From positions 9,334 through 73,333 of the forward strand of contig CAZHEV010000002.1 of the NCBI GenBank assembly GCA_964531335.1: DNA of 64,000 bases, written 5' to 3'. Below are positions 54,064-63,689 of this stretch, piece by piece. The notes under the pieces were generated by a model that did not search any database, was not told where the DNA came from, and saw only the letters and a program-made list of their open reading frames with translations. The stretch comes from CAZHEV01 sp964531335 [NCBI: uncultured bacterium] (GTDB taxonomy: Bacteria; Eisenbacteria; RBG-16-71-46; CAZHEV01). A program made the position numbers and the translations under genes. Every line of letters starts with the position of its first letter. Within the stretch, counting starts at the first letter, position 1.

Positions 54064-55701
54064 GTGGGCAAAGCAGCTCGTCTGGACGAGGTTCATCCCG
54101 TTGCAGAGGGCGCGCTCCCCCCTGAGCAGGAATGGGCGCAAACCTGCACTGGCACCCCAATCAAGCCGATCCAGAAGGGTCTTCCCAAGTGGGTCGAGTC
54201 TCTCTGCCCGGAGTGCCGAAAGGTCACGCCGGCCAGGATGTTCGAGGAAGACGGCGCGGTCTGGATGGAGAAAACCTGCCCCCAGCACGGCTCGTTCAAG
54301 GACCTTTACTGGTCCGACGTGAAGCTCTACCTGAAGGCGGAGAGATGGTATTTCGGCGACGGCAAAGGGCTTGCGAATCCGCGGGTCAAGAACGCCCAAA
54401 AGTGCCCGGAGAGCTGCGGTCTGTGCAACATGCACACCAGCCACACGGGGCTCGGCAACATAGACTTGACGAACCGGTGCAACCTCACCTGCCCGATCTG
54501 CTTTGCGAACGCGAACGTCCAGGGCTACGTTTCAGAGCCGTCGTACGAGCAGGTCGTGGAGATGCTGAAGCGTTACAGGGAGGAAAGACCCGTCGCCGGA
54601 AGGATGGTCCAGTTCTCCGGCGGCGAGCCCACGCTGCACCCACGGTTTCTGGACGTGATCAGCGCGGCCCGGGATCTCGAGTTCAGTCACGTTCAGATAG
54701 CCACGAACGGTATCAAGTTCAAAGACCCCGAGTTCGCCCGGAAGGCGGCCGAGGCGGGTCTGCACACCCTCTATCTCCAGTTCGACGGGGTCACGGACGA
54801 GTGCTACGAGCAGACCCGTGGGCGGCCCCTGCTGGACATAAAGAAGAGGGCCATAGAGAACGTCAAGGAGGCGGGGATGAAGATCGTCCTCGTTCCCACG
54901 ATCGTGAACACGGTCAACGACGACCAAGTCGGGCCGATTCTCCAGTTCGCGATCGATAACATCGACGTCATATCCGGCATCAGCTACCAGCCTGTTTGCT
55001 TCACCGGCAGGATCGACGCCGCGGAGCGGGCCAAGCTTAGGTTCACCATGCCCGACCTGGCGCTGAAAATCGCGGAGCAGACCGGGCTCGCCGATCCTTA
55101 CAAGGACTGGTATCCCCTGACGTGCGTGGCGCCGTTTTCCACGCTGACAGGCGCCATCCGGGGAGAGGACTTCGTCCACCTTTCGTGCCACCCCCACTGC
55201 TCGCTGGGCACTTACTTCTTCGTCAGCCCGAAGGGCGACGCAGTGCCGGTCACGAGGTTCATGGATGTAGAGGGATTGTTCGTCGAGATGGACGAGCTGG
55301 CCAAGAGCACCGCCGCCGTGAAGCATAAGACATACACAAAGGTGAAGGCGCTCAACAGTCTCAGGAAGTTCTTCAACTCTTCCGAAGCTCCCGAGGGGAT
55401 GTCATTCATCAAGTTCCTTCAGACCCTGGACGGCCTCATGGACAAGAAGCACGGAAGGGGCGAGAAGGACGGCGTCTATACTTACAAGACCCTGATGGTG
55501 GCGGCCATGCACTTCATGGATTGCTACAATTATCAGGTGGAGAGGGTCGGAAGGTGCGTGATCCACTATTCAGCTCCCGATGGACGCATGTATCCTTTCT
55601 GCTCGTACAACTCGGGTCCATGCTACAGGGATAGGGTGGAAAAGAGGCATTCGGTTCCCCTGGAGAAGTACAGGGAACGAAAAAGAAAGGTCTCCAGCTA
55701 G
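54064..55701 (+). CDS. Radical SAM enzyme of the tetraether lipid synthase (Tes/MJ0619-like) group
   Basis: 545 residues; GTG 54064 is chosen because GGGAGG ends 7 bases before it. An N-terminal rubredoxin-like site is formed by C48-P-E-C51 and C72-P-Q-H-G, in the context A-R-M-F-E-E-D-G and F-K-D-L-Y-W-S-D. Next comes C114-x3-C118-x2-C121, then the radical SAM motif C139-N-L-T-C143-P-I-C146, followed by F-S-G-G-E-P-T. The C-terminal region has L-S-C-H-P-H-C-S-L-G-T and ends F-C-S-Y-N-S-G-P-C-Y-R-D. This multi-cluster layout is that of MJ0619 and the archaeal tetraether synthase Tes, which join lipid chains tail to tail. Bacterial homologues may make membrane-spanning lipids; the substrate here is inferred. 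Confidence 0.8.
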   Translation: MGKAARLDEVHPVAEGALPPEQEWAQTCTGTPIKPIQKGLPKWVESLCPECRKVTPARMFEEDGAVWMEKTCPQHGSFKDLYWSDVKLYLKAERWYFGDGKGLANPRVKNAQKCPESCGLCNMHTSHTGLGNIDLTNRCNLTCPICFANANVQGYVSEPSYEQVVEMLKRYREERPVAGRMVQFSGGEPTLHPRFLDVISAARDLEFSHVQIATNGIKFKDPEFARKAAEAGLHTLYLQFDGVTDECYEQTRGRPLLDIKKRAIENVKEAGMKIVLVPTIVNTVNDDQVGPILQFAIDNIDVISGISYQPVCFTGRIDAAERAKLRFTMPDLALKIAEQTGLADPYKDWYPLTCVAPFSTLTGAIRGEDFVHLSCHPHCSLGTYFFVSPKGDAVPVTRFMDVEGLFVEMDELAKSTAAVKHKTYTKVKALNSLRKFFNSSEAPEGMSFIKFLQTLDGLMDKKHGRGEKDGVYTYKTLMVAAMHFMDCYNYQVERVGRCVIHYSAPDGRMYPFCSYNSGPCYRDRVEKRHSVPLEKYRERKRKVSS

Positions 55702-55821
55702 TGCTCGCAGTAATGCCGGTTGAATCGGCGATGCGGAGTCAACGGGGGGCGGCACGAGGTCGGAAGCTCGGCTTTCCTTTTGTCGGTTTTTTCGACATAC
55801 AGTGTTCCCAAACAGGGTATT

Positions 55822-55853
55822 AGAGGCCGCTTGGAAGCGGCCTCTCTTTATTT
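55822..55853 (+). terminator. Rho-independent terminator after the radical SAM gene
   Basis: AGAGGCCGCTT (55822-55832) and AAGCGGCCTCT (55835-55845) form an 11-bp stem, followed by CTTTATTT. It closes the nfu operon. Confidence 0.85.
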
Positions 55854-55995
55854 CCGGGTAAACGTGCTTATGCGGAAAGCCGCAAGGCCTCGGCTCGCAG
55901 GGCGCGGCCGCCATCGCGGGACGGGAGGCTTGCCGCCGGCAGGGCCGGCCGGAGATGAAGCGGGCCGCGGCGCGTAAGGGAAAGGGGTTTGATCA

Positions 55996-57498
55996 ATGGA
56001 GATTTCTACGGTGAGAGGAAAGGCCGCCGAGGTCAAGGCGGATCTCTTGGTACTGGGAGTTCCCGAGGAAGTCAAGACCCTCAAGGGCAAGGCGGCCGAG
56101 CTCGATGGGGCGATGGACGGTATGATCTCCGAGCTTCTGCAGACCGCGGCGGAGTTCAAGGGCGGCCAGGGCGACAAGGCGCTACTGCGGCCGGCCAAGG
56201 GCACCGCGGCGAAGGCGGTTCTGGTGGTCGGGCTCGGGCCCGGGCGCAGTGTCGATGCGGAGGCGCTGAGAATCATGGGAGCGGCCGGCGCCAGAGAGGC
56301 GATATCCATGAAGGCGGCCTCGCTCGCACTTCTGATGCCCGCGTCACTGCCGAGGCGGTTGAACCCTCAGGGCGCGGCCCAGGCGCTTGTCGAGGGGGCC
56401 ATGCTGGGCGGGTACCTCTTCGAGGAGTACAGGTCCTCCGAGCGCAAGCCGGCTCCGGATTCATTGACGCTTGTCGCGGACGACGCGAAGTCGGCGGGTG
56501 CCGCGAGGAACGGAGCCAAGAGCGGAGCCGCGATCGCGGAATCGGTGACGGTTGCGAGGGACCTGGCCAATCATCCGGCGAATGTCGCGACCCCTACGAT
56601 GCTCGCCGAGACGGCGAAGAGGCTCGGGAAGGAGCACGGGTTCAAAGTAGATGTGCTCGGACCGAAGGAGATCGACAAGCTCGGAATGGGGGGGCTCAAG
56701 GCCGTCGCCGCGGGCAGCAGCCAGCCCGCCGGGGTGATAGTGATGCGGCACGAGCGCGGCCGCAAGTCCAGGCCGGTCGTGCTCGTGGGCAAAGGGCTCA
56801 CCTTCGACAGCGGTGGTGTCTGCATAAAGCCCGCCGACGGCATGGAGAGAATGAAGACCGACATGGCGGCGGGTGCCGCGGTGATAGGCGCGATGGCCGG
56901 CGTGGCCCGGCTCAAGCTGCCTCTCAACGTCATAGGGATCGTGCCGGCCGCCGAGAACATGGTCGGGTCCAGCGCGTTTCGTCCCGGGGACGTTCTCAAG
57001 ATGTATGACGGGCAGACTATCGAGGTGATCAGCACCGACGCCGAAGGCCGCCTTATTCTGGCCGACGCGCTGGCGTACGCAAGAAAGATGGATCCCGCCG
57101 CTATAGTCGATATGGCCACTCTCACCGGCGCATGCGTCATAGGGCTCGGGCATCACGCTTCGGGGCTGATGGGCACGGACGTGCGGCTTATGAACAGGAT
57201 CGAGAAGGCGGGGGATGCGACCGGGGAAAGGGTCTGGAGGCTCCCGCTCTGGGACGTCTATTTCGAGCAGATAAAGAGCGACATAGCGGACATGAAGAAC
57301 ACCGGCGGCAGGCCCGCGGGGGCCATAACCGCCGCATGCCTGCTGTCCAAGTTCGCGGGCGATATTCCGTGGGCCCACATAGACATCGCCGGAACCGCAT
57401 GGGCTGAAAAAGAAAAGAACTACATTCCCAAGGCCGGCACGGGCGTCGGAGTGCGCCTGTTGGTCGAGCTTCTCAGAAGCTGGCCGCGCACCGGCTGA
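55996..57498 (+). CDS. pepA: Leucyl aminopeptidase (M17)
   Basis: 500 residues, ATG start. It is a cytosolic dizinc aminopeptidase, normally a hexamer. The catalytic domain has K266-G-L-T-F-D271-S-G-G, M-K-T-D-M and the signature S-T-D348-A-E350-G-R352-L (usually N-T-D-A-E-G-R-L). The substitution of Asn by Ser in the signature is minor. The N-terminal macro-like domain (residues 1-160) is present. cobO follows 71 bases after the stop. Confidence 0.95.
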   Translation: MEISTVRGKAAEVKADLLVLGVPEEVKTLKGKAAELDGAMDGMISELLQTAAEFKGGQGDKALLRPAKGTAAKAVLVVGLGPGRSVDAEALRIMGAAGAREAISMKAASLALLMPASLPRRLNPQGAAQALVEGAMLGGYLFEEYRSSERKPAPDSLTLVADDAKSAGAARNGAKSGAAIAESVTVARDLANHPANVATPTMLAETAKRLGKEHGFKVDVLGPKEIDKLGMGGLKAVAAGSSQPAGVIVMRHERGRKSRPVVLVGKGLTFDSGGVCIKPADGMERMKTDMAAGAAVIGAMAGVARLKLPLNVIGIVPAAENMVGSSAFRPGDVLKMYDGQTIEVISTDAEGRLILADALAYARKMDPAAIVDMATLTGACVIGLGHHASGLMGTDVRLMNRIEKAGDATGERVWRLPLWDVYFEQIKSDIADMKNTGGRPAGAITAACLLSKFAGDIPWAHIDIAGTAWAEKEKNYIPKAGTGVGVRLLVELLRSWPRTG

Positions 57499-57569
57499 CG
57501 CTTCCCGGAGGCTTGGGATCGCCGCCGGGGTCCCGGGACGGCCGGGCGCCGGCGCGAGGGTTCGAGGTC

Positions 57570-58115
57570 GTGTCGGACTCAATGGCGAGAAGCAAGGGAT
57601 ACGTGGTCGTCCTGACCGGAGACGGCAAGGGCAAGACCACCTCCGCGCTCGGAATGGCCCTGCGCGCATGCGGCCACGGAGCAAGGGTCGCGGTGCTGCA
57701 ATTCATAAAGAGCGGGATGGCCTACGGAGAGTGTTTCTCGGCCAAGTCGGTATCCGGCTTGGAGATCCAAGCGTTCGGCCTGGGCTGCGTCGGAATGCCG
57801 GGTGACACCAGGAGCAAGCGGGAGCACGTGGACGCGGCCGCCGCCGCCATGGCTTCGGCGCGGGAGAAGGCGTTTGGAGGCCGCTACGGCATGGTGGTCC
57901 TGGATGAGATCAACGTGGCGCTTTCCCTCGGGCTTATACAGCCGGAAGAGGTGCTTTCCCTGCTCGACCGGAAGCCGGAAGGCCTTCATCTGGTGCTTAC
58001 CGGCAGGGACGCCCCCTCTGAGATACTTGACAGGGCGGACCTGGTGACGGAGATGAAGGCGGTAAAACACCCCTACGAGGAGGGAAATCCCCCACTTGAG
58101 GGAATAGAGTACTGA
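57570..58115 (+). CDS. cobO: Corrinoid adenosyltransferase (BtuR/CobO type)
   Basis: 181 residues from GTG 57570; ATG 57582 is an alternative start. The P-loop is G17-D-G-K-G-K-T-T24, followed by A-L-G-M-A-L-R-A-C-G-H-G. Then come V-A-V-L-Q-F-I-K and V-L-D-E-I-N-V-A, and the C-terminal T-E-M-K-A-V-K-H-P-Y-E-E-G. It transfers the adenosyl group from ATP to cobalt in corrinoids. No other cobalamin genes are in the window, so it may serve salvage. Confidence 0.94.
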   Translation: MSDSMARSKGYVVVLTGDGKGKTTSALGMALRACGHGARVAVLQFIKSGMAYGECFSAKSVSGLEIQAFGLGCVGMPGDTRSKREHVDAAAAAMASAREKAFGGRYGMVVLDEINVALSLGLIQPEEVLSLLDRKPEGLHLVLTGRDAPSEILDRADLVTEMKAVKHPYEEGNPPLEGIEY

Positions 58116-58195
58116 CCTCACCTCACCCCCCGTCATACCCGGCACTTCAGGCACGAATGCGGGAACCGAGGGTGCCCGCCCAAGGGCTTTTCGCC

Positions 58196-58224
58196 TTGAC
58201 ACCATCCGCCGTAGCTGCTATTAT
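58196..58224 (+). promoter_or_regulatory. Sigma-70-like promoter for the C25 peptidase gene
   Basis: Perfect TTGACA (58196-58201) and TATTAT (58219-58224) with a 17-base spacer. The leader to 58402 is about 170 bases and contains a short CCCC/GGGG hairpin near 58243-58258. Nothing else was recognised in 58116-58401. Confidence 0.65.
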
Positions 58225-58401
58225 TGCTTGGAGTTTATAGTTCCCCCCGACGTTGGGGTATTTCTTGCTGTGATGGTTTCTTCAAAGCTGCTTTTCCTAC
58301 CCCCGTTTAGTTCTAGATATGGGATTTCCCAATTGCCGACCAACGGCTGGCTGTTATCTGTGACGGATTCTATTTGAGCCTGCGCAGACGAGGAGCAAGT
58401 A

Positions 58402-61400
58402 ATGCAAAGAAGCTCGACAAGACGCCTCGGTGTGGTGTCCTACGCGATCGGGATCGCCCTGGCCCTGCTTTTCTCAAGCACGCCGTCTTCCGGAGAGACT
58501 TTCCGGGACGTGCTCACTTTCGATGCATCGGATATCGCCGTGAACGAGATGCGGGGCTATGACGTTGTCAAGCTAAGCGATGGACGTACTCTCGGCTCGC
58601 CCGGGCAGCCAGGGATGCCGTCGGTCTCGGTTCAGTACGCAGTGCCGGGCGGCATGCGGGTCAAGGGCTTCAGAGTCTTGGACGCACAGTGGTCCCGCAT
58701 GGGCTCGGGCTACATGCCCATGCCGGTCCAGAGGCACGCGCGCACGGGAGAGACCGTCGATTTCCAGCCGCCTTCTTCAGGAGAATACATGTCCGCCTCG
58801 TGGTATCCGTCGAGCGCCGTAGAGTACGCGGGGGGAGGGTATCTGCGAGGCCGTCGGATAGAGGGTTTCATATTGAACCCGGTCAGGTATCGCGGTCAGG
58901 GCGGAGAGCTGGAGTATCTGAGGAGGTTGGAGATAGAGATAGAGCTGGAGCCCGGCGGGGGAAGCGGTTTGAAGGTCGGGCGTGCCGTGAGGTCGTTGGA
59001 GGACGAGGTTGACGCGTTGCTGGGCGCGATGGTGCGCGAGGGCATAGGTCCCGCGCACAGGGCATGGATGGAGTCCGAGGGGGTGCTGATACAGGACGGC
59101 GCGGGCATAGAGGGCGGCTTTGTGCCTTCGCTTCTGCCGGATCTCGAGGGCAGTCCTGTCGAGTACGTGATAGTGACGAACGAGGCTATGAGCGGCGAGT
59201 TCGAGAGGTTGGCGCAGTGGAAGAGGTCCAGGGGCGTGGGGGCGGTGGTAAAGACCGTGGACTGGATAGTGGCCAACTATCCGAACGGCGTGGACCTGGC
59301 TGAGACGATAAGGTTTTTCCTTCAGGACGCGTACGAGAACTGGGGGACGCTGTGGGTCCTGCTGGCCGGCGACACGGACGTCGTTCCCATTCGGTATGTC
59401 AAAAACACCTACAACAATCCCAGCGAGGAGATTCCCACGGATATCTACTACTCGTGCCTCGAGGGCGATTGGAACGATGACGGCGACGAGTTCTTCGGGG
59501 AGGGGTACAAGTCCACGGCGCCCGGAGATTCGGTCGACCTGTATCCCGACGTGTTCATAGGGAGGGTCCCGGCCAATACGGTGGCCGAGGCTCAAGCTTA
59601 CGTGGACAAGCTTCTCCTCTACGAGCAGAACCCCGACTTGGGCAAGGCGGGGAGAGCGCTGTACTTCGCGGAGGTGCTCTTCCCGGACGACTGGGAGGAG
59701 GGCGATCCGGATCCGAACTTCGACGGATGCACGGTCGCCGAGTCGGCCGTCGGCTATCTTCCGCCGAGCATGGGATACGTGAAGCTTTATCAGAACGTGG
59801 GGAACGAATCCTGTCCCGGCGGCATCCTCGAGACCACCGAGGCGGTCATTGACTCGCTCAACCAGGGGTACGGCTTGGCACATCACGTCGGGCACGGGTT
59901 CATAAACGTGATGTCGGTCGGTGACGGGCTCCTGCTGAACGCGGACGCGTCGGCTCTTACGAATTCCACAATGCCCTCGTTCGTGGTCGCCCTCAACTGC
60001 GACGCGGCCGCCGTGGACAAGAACTGCATAGCCGAGAACTTCCTTTTCAACCCCAATGGGGGCGCCGTCGGATATCTGGGATCCGGCAGGGAGGACTACC
60101 CCTTCACCAGTCAAACCTACGGCAATGAATGGTACAGCCTGGTCTTTGATAACGGCGTCTACAATGTGGGGAAAGCCTTTGCGCTGTCCAGGGTGCCTTT
60201 CATACCCTTTTCTGAATCCGACAACGTGGACAGGTGGACGCAGATGGTCCATCTCCTTCTGGGCGATCCCGAGATGCCGCTGTGGAGCGGAACACCGCAG
60301 GCCCCGGCGGTAACCCACGATCCCCAGATAACGCTCGGCGAGACGTCGTTCGATGTGACGGTCGAGTTCGAAAGCTCGCCGGTGGAATCGGCCTTCGTGG
60401 CGCTGGTGAAATTAGGCGAAGCGTATGCCACGGGGTTCACCGATGGTTTCGGCGTGGCCTCTCTTGCCTTCTCGCCCGACTCCCTGGGCGTCTTCACCGT
60501 GACGGTGACAAAGCAGGATTTCGTCCCCTACTCCGACTCGGTCGACGTGGTCGCGACCACGCTGGCCCATATGCACGTCTCGGGATCGCAGGTGGTCGAC
60601 GATGGCTCGGGCTCCAGCTCCGGAAACGGCGACGGCCATCCGGATCGCGGGGAGACCATAGAGCTGTTCCTTACTCTGAAGAACCAGGGAGCGGAGACCG
60701 CCTTCAACGTGAGTTCCACCATCTCCACGACGGACACCATGGTGACGCTCGTGGACAACAGCTCTTTCTACGGGGACGTGTCGCCGTCGTCGACGGACGA
60801 CGGGACAGGTTACGTTCTTCAAATCTCTCCCCACGCGCCGGACCGGCACCTGGTGACGCTGGACCTGTCCATCACGTCCAGCGGGGGATCGTGGTCGGAC
60901 GAGGCGGTCTTGGAGATAAGGGCGCCCGAGATGGAGCTGTATTACAGCGCCAAGGATGACTCCACCGGCGCCGGGAACGGCGACGGCGAGGTCGATCCGT
61001 TCGAGGAGATATACCTCTACCTTTCCCTGCGAAACAACGGGACCGGAGCCGCAACCGGCCTGAGCGCCCTGTTGAGGGCCGAGGCGGGCTACGGCGTCAC
61101 CGTGAGCGACAGCACAAGCGACTACGGCGACCTTCTGCCGGGCAGTCCGATCAGCGCGGACCCCATGATGTTCACAAACGGCAGCTCCTCGAATCCGGTC
61201 TTCACGCTGTTGATAAGCGACGCGACCGGACCGCTGGACAGCCTAAAGATCGATATGGAGCCGCCCGCGGCGCCCGCGGGAATGAGCGGCAGCGGCGCCG
61301 CCTCCTCGGTGCTGCTGAAATGGTCGCCCGGGACCGAGGTCGATCTTCGCGGGTACAATGTCTACAGGTCCGATAGCGAGACGGGCCCCTTCGACCGCGC

Positions 61401-63501
61401 CAACGATCATACGCTGGAGAGCTCGTCGAGGTACGAGGACACGGGCCTTCTGCCTCTCACCCCGTACTTCTACAAGGTCGCCGCTCAGGACACCTCCGGC
61501 AACCAGGGCGATCTATCCGATGTGATCGTGGTCAGCACCTCCCCTCCGTTACTGGAGGGCTGGCCTGTCTCCGTGGTCGTCGACTCGCCATCGTCGCCCA
61601 TCGTCTCCGACATCGACAGGGACGGCGACTACGAGGTCTGCTTCGGAGGCGAGGAGATCTACGTGGTGCATCACGACGGCACGGATTTCGTCGACGGCGA
61701 CAAAGACGTCAGAACGCTGGGGATCTTCTCGAACACGGGGCTCACTTCCAAACGGGGATTCTGGAGCTCGCCGGCGGTCGCCGACATAGACAAGGACGGC
61801 GACATGGAGATAATCGCGAACCACATGGACGGGCAGAAGCTCTTCGTGTGGGAGGCCGACGGCACGGTGAGGACGGGCTGGCCCAAGAGCATAGGGCAGC
61901 TGCCCTGGTCCACTCCCGCGGTGGGGGACATCGACGGCGACAGCGAGCTGGAGATAGTTACGGCCTCGGGAAACAACGTTTTGTACGCCTGGAACGCGGA
62001 CGGCACCGAGGTCATAGACGGGGACTCCAATGCAGGCACCGACGGGGTCTTCGCCGTGCTCGGCGAGTCGTACAACTATGGATCGCCGGCGTTGGCGGAT
62101 CTCGACGGAGACGGCGTCGGCGAGATCATATTCGGCAGCCGCGACATGTATCTCTACGCCTGGAAGGGCGACGGGAGCGACTTCAACGCCAATTTCCCGA
62201 TATACCTGAACGCCAAGTGCACTACCGCGCCCGCGATCGCGGACGTGGACAACGACTCGGAGCCTGAGATAGTGCTCGCCGTCGGAGACAACAACAGTTG
62301 GGTGGGGGCGATGCTGGTCCATGTCTACAACCTCGACGGAAGCGAGGTGAGCGGATGGCCCAAGAGCGCCGACATATCGAAGGACACCAACTCCTCCCCT
62401 GCGATCGGAGACGTGGATGGAAACGGCCTGCTGGACGTCGTCGTTGGGGACGCCAGCGGATTCATCTACGCCTGGGAGGGCTCCACGGGCACCGCCTTGC
62501 CCGGGTGGCCGGTCCAGACCGAGGCCGGGCAGTTCGACTACAGCGGCAAGGATATCCGGGCGGGGGTCACGCTGGCCGACGTTGACGGAGACGGCTATCC
62601 GGAGGTGTTCACCGGAGACGAGGGCGGCCGGCTCCACGCCTACAACCATGACGGGTCCGCGCTCGACGGCTTCCCGCTCCTCCTGGGAGGGTATATCAGA
62701 GGGTGCGTGGGCCTGTGGGATCTCGATAAGGACGGGGACGCCGAGATCATAGCCCAGAGCCAGGACAAGAACGTTTACGTCTGGAGCTACTCGGGAGGCT
62801 TCGTAGGGGACCAGGAGTCGGCTCCATGGGCCTTCTTCAAGCACGATTCGCGGAGGAGTTCCTCCTTTGAGGCTCCGGCGCTCGTCGCGGCCGATACTCC
62901 GGTGCTCAACCTCGAGTACGGCGTCGCGGGAGTCGAGCTGCTCTGGGACGTTCCCGCCGGGGCCGCGGACCTCGCGGGATGGAACGTCTACAGGATCGAA
63001 GGCGAGAGACTCTTCGCCGGAGACAAGCTGGAGTCCGTGCCCGAGGAGTTCGTCAGGTTGAACGGGGAGCTGATCCGGTACGGAGGCCAGGAGGCGGTCG
63101 CGTACCTCGACTCCACTGTGCGACCGGGAGACGTCTACACCTATATAGTGGAGCAGATCGGAAGCGGCGGCGGGAATATCATTGGCCCGCAGTCGGTGAC
63201 CGCGGGCATGAGAGGGGTTACCGTGGCCTACCTGGGGCAGAATTACCCCAACCCGTTCGCGATCGATACGAACATCCCCTACTTCATAGCATCTCCTGGA
63301 GCGGAGGTGGCCTTGAGCGTCTTCGACGCAAAGGGAAGACTTGTAAGGAAGCTTATTGACGGCTGGGCGGCGCCTGGAGGCGGCAGCGTGACCTGGGACG
63401 GATATGACAGGAACGGCCGCCAACTTCCCTCAGGGCTCTACTTCTATCAGTTGAGCGTCGGGGACAAGTCCTGGAACCGAAAGATGATACTGATAAAGTA
63501 G
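58402..63501 (+). CDS. Secreted gingipain-like C25 cysteine peptidase with FG-GAP repeats and C-terminal sorting domain
   Basis: 1,699 residues; ATG after GAGGAGCAAGTA. Signal peptide (about 1-31), then a C25-type propeptide region (A-V-P-G-G-M-R-V-K). The peptidase domain spans about 255-640, with the likely catalytic histidine at 494-498 (H-H-V-G-H-G) and cysteine C533 (A-L-N-C-D). Two CARDB-like beta domains (about 660-950) precede a fibronectin-III domain (about 950-1045). Eight FG-GAP/VCBS-type repeats (D-x-D-x-D-G-x-x-E, about 1070-1455) are likely to bind calcium and form a propeller. The last 90 residues (N-Y-P-N-P-F, F-D-A-K-G-R-L-V, G-L-Y-F-Y-Q-L) form the same sorting domain as in the gene at 2955. 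It is probably a surface protease. Confidence 0.87.
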   Translation: MQRSSTRRLGVVSYAIGIALALLFSSTPSSGETFRDVLTFDASDIAVNEMRGYDVVKLSDGRTLGSPGQPGMPSVSVQYAVPGGMRVKGFRVLDAQWSRMGSGYMPMPVQRHARTGETVDFQPPSSGEYMSASWYPSSAVEYAGGGYLRGRRIEGFILNPVRYRGQGGELEYLRRLEIEIELEPGGGSGLKVGRAVRSLEDEVDALLGAMVREGIGPAHRAWMESEGVLIQDGAGIEGGFVPSLLPDLEGSPVEYVIVTNEAMSGEFERLAQWKRSRGVGAVVKTVDWIVANYPNGVDLAETIRFFLQDAYENWGTLWVLLAGDTDVVPIRYVKNTYNNPSEEIPTDIYYSCLEGDWNDDGDEFFGEGYKSTAPGDSVDLYPDVFIGRVPANTVAEAQAYVDKLLLYEQNPDLGKAGRALYFAEVLFPDDWEEGDPDPNFDGCTVAESAVGYLPPSMGYVKLYQNVGNESCPGGILETTEAVIDSLNQGYGLAHHVGHGFINVMSVGDGLLLNADASALTNSTMPSFVVALNCDAAAVDKNCIAENFLFNPNGGAVGYLGSGREDYPFTSQTYGNEWYSLVFDNGVYNVGKAFALSRVPFIPFSESDNVDRWTQMVHLLLGDPEMPLWSGTPQAPAVTHDPQITLGETSFDVTVEFESSPVESAFVALVKLGEAYATGFTDGFGVASLAFSPDSLGVFTVTVTKQDFVPYSDSVDVVATTLAHMHVSGSQVVDDGSGSSSGNGDGHPDRGETIELFLTLKNQGAETAFNVSSTISTTDTMVTLVDNSSFYGDVSPSSTDDGTGYVLQISPHAPDRHLVTLDLSITSSGGSWSDEAVLEIRAPEMELYYSAKDDSTGAGNGDGEVDPFEEIYLYLSLRNNGTGAATGLSALLRAEAGYGVTVSDSTSDYGDLLPGSPISADPMMFTNGSSSNPVFTLLISDATGPLDSLKIDMEPPAAPAGMSGSGAASSVLLKWSPGTEVDLRGYNVYRSDSETGPFDRANDHTLESSSRYEDTGLLPLTPYFYKVAAQDTSGNQGDLSDVIVVSTSPPLLEGWPVSVVVDSPSSPIVSDIDRDGDYEVCFGGEEIYVVHHDGTDFVDGDKDVRTLGIFSNTGLTSKRGFWSSPAVADIDKDGDMEIIANHMDGQKLFVWEADGTVRTGWPKSIGQLPWSTPAVGDIDGDSELEIVTASGNNVLYAWNADGTEVIDGDSNAGTDGVFAVLGESYNYGSPALADLDGDGVGEIIFGSRDMYLYAWKGDGSDFNANFPIYLNAKCTTAPAIADVDNDSEPEIVLAVGDNNSWVGAMLVHVYNLDGSEVSGWPKSADISKDTNSSPAIGDVDGNGLLDVVVGDASGFIYAWEGSTGTALPGWPVQTEAGQFDYSGKDIRAGVTLADVDGDGYPEVFTGDEGGRLHAYNHDGSALDGFPLLLGGYIRGCVGLWDLDKDGDAEIIAQSQDKNVYVWSYSGGFVGDQESAPWAFFKHDSRRSSSFEAPALVAADTPVLNLEYGVAGVELLWDVPAGAADLAGWNVYRIEGERLFAGDKLESVPEEFVRLNGELIRYGGQEAVAYLDSTVRPGDVYTYIVEQIGSGGGNIIGPQSVTAGMRGVTVAYLGQNYPNPFAIDTNIPYFIASPGAEVALSVFDAKGRLVRKLIDGWAAPGGGSVTWDGYDRNGRQLPSGLYFYQLSVGDKSWNRKMILIK

Positions 63502-63561
63502 CCCTGGCGCCGGCAGCATCCCCCAGCCGGATATCTTGCGAGAAGCAGCTCCTCTCAGGCG

Positions 63562-63590
63562 CGGGCCCCGTAACGGGGCCCGTATCATAT
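63562..63590 (+). terminator. Terminator after the C25 peptidase gene
   Basis: CGGGCCCCG (63562-63570) and CGGGGCCCG (63574-63582) form a 9-bp perfect stem with a TAA loop, followed by TATCATAT. Confidence 0.7.
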
Positions 63591-63689
63591 AAAGCGCACG
63601 CCCCGTCCCTCCGGATTCTCATCCCCCTTTCTGTCATCGCGGCTTGAAATCGAGAGAAGTTCATCCGGGTTTTCCAGGCGGGAGGTGTG

